Source: Novosphingobium sediminis
Lineage (GTDB): Bacteria > Pseudomonadota > Alphaproteobacteria > Sphingomonadales > Sphingomonadaceae
Assembly: GCF_007991615.1 (NCBI RefSeq)
Contig: NZ_BJYR01000001.1
Location: forward strand, 203,370-267,369
Length of the DNA stretch: 64,000 bases
Direction of reading: 5' to 3'
Shown: positions 63,909 through 64,000 of the stretch, in pieces
Layout: every line of letters starts with the position of its first letter
How positions within the stretch are numbered: the first letter of the stretch is position 1
The notes under the pieces: model-generated
What the model was told of the DNA's origin: nothing
Databases searched by the model: none
Seen by the model: only the letters and a program-made list of their open reading frames with translations
Translations under genes and position numbers: made by a program

Positions 63909-64000
63909 AAGCGCCGCATTGGCATTGCATCCGGCGCGCGGCAAGCCTTAGGGACTGCAAGGGCAGGGTGGGAAAGCCCACCCCCAGCCCCTCCCGCAAG

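Noticed and set aside
63966..63983. GGGTGGG/CCCACCC hairpin near the right edge
   Set aside because: It has no T-run and its gene context lies outside the window, so no role can be assigned.
1..64000. CRISPR array, rRNA operon or insertion sequence
   Set aside because: No regularly spaced repeats, rRNA-like sequence or transposase motifs were found on reading through the window.

Overview
The window is GC-rich, densely coded DNA from an alphaproteobacterium, most likely order Sphingomonadales and perhaps Novosphingobium or a close relative. This rests on gene content: two large TonB-dependent receptors, an Entner-Doudoroff operon (zwf-pgl-edd-glk), a lipoylated pyruvate dehydrogenase E1 beta subunit, Flp pilins, paired tryptophan-halogenase-like genes and aromatic catabolic genes. 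The genus is inference. No prophage, insertion sequence, rRNA or CRISPR array was seen. One tRNA (Arg, anticodon ACG) is present.

Left part (1-5.2 kb): the 5' end of a tad/cpa pilus ATPase gene (cpaF), a small envelope-glycosylation group (polytopic membrane protein, methyltransferase, polyprenyl-phosphate-type GT2), an EamA transporter and a small HNH protein.

Accessory region 1 (5.1-27.8 kb): a putative catabolic island. A leftward operon carries a Tm-1-like (UPF0261) protein, a three-part biotin-dependent carboxylase and a HAD hydrolase. It is divergent from an IclR regulator, a medium-chain oxidoreductase, a VOC protein and an MFS transporter. Next come an AraC/FeaR-like regulator, a TonB receptor and a rightward run of twelve genes: three cupins of the 2,4'-dihydroxyacetophenone dioxygenase type, a Rieske oxygenase, a c-type cytochrome with a p-cresol-methylhydroxylase-like flavoprotein, a metallo-beta-lactamase-fold protein, three SDRs, a zinc alcohol dehydrogenase and an NTF2-like protein. 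I infer a pathway for an alkylphenol or aryl ketone: benzylic hydroxylation, oxidation to a ketone, then carboxylation and/or C-C cleavage. This is the best candidate here for an undescribed system.

Accessory region 2 (27.8-48.3 kb): maltodextrin utilisation. It has an MFS sugar transporter, a LacI regulator, a TonB receptor, a halogenase, a secreted GH13 amylase, a cytoplasmic GH13 glucosidase, a periplasmic GH97 glucosidase, a second halogenase and an esterase. The Entner-Doudoroff operon with glucokinase follows directly, so imported glucose can be phosphorylated and oxidised. A shared palindrome close to GCATACGAATGC lies before the MFS gene, both TonB receptors and zwf, and suggests one LacI-type regulon.

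Right part (48.4-64 kb): mainly housekeeping. It holds an enoyl-CoA hydratase-like gene, a CsaA-like tRNA-binding protein, aroK-aroB, a tiny membrane protein coupled to a large sphingomonad-type unknown, a Xer recombinase, accA, an M48 peptidase, three Flp pilin genes, a Nudix hydrolase, tRNA-Arg, pdhA-pdhB, a short phytoene-synthase-like protein, an EF-hand protein, an inverted REP-like repeat and trmFO.
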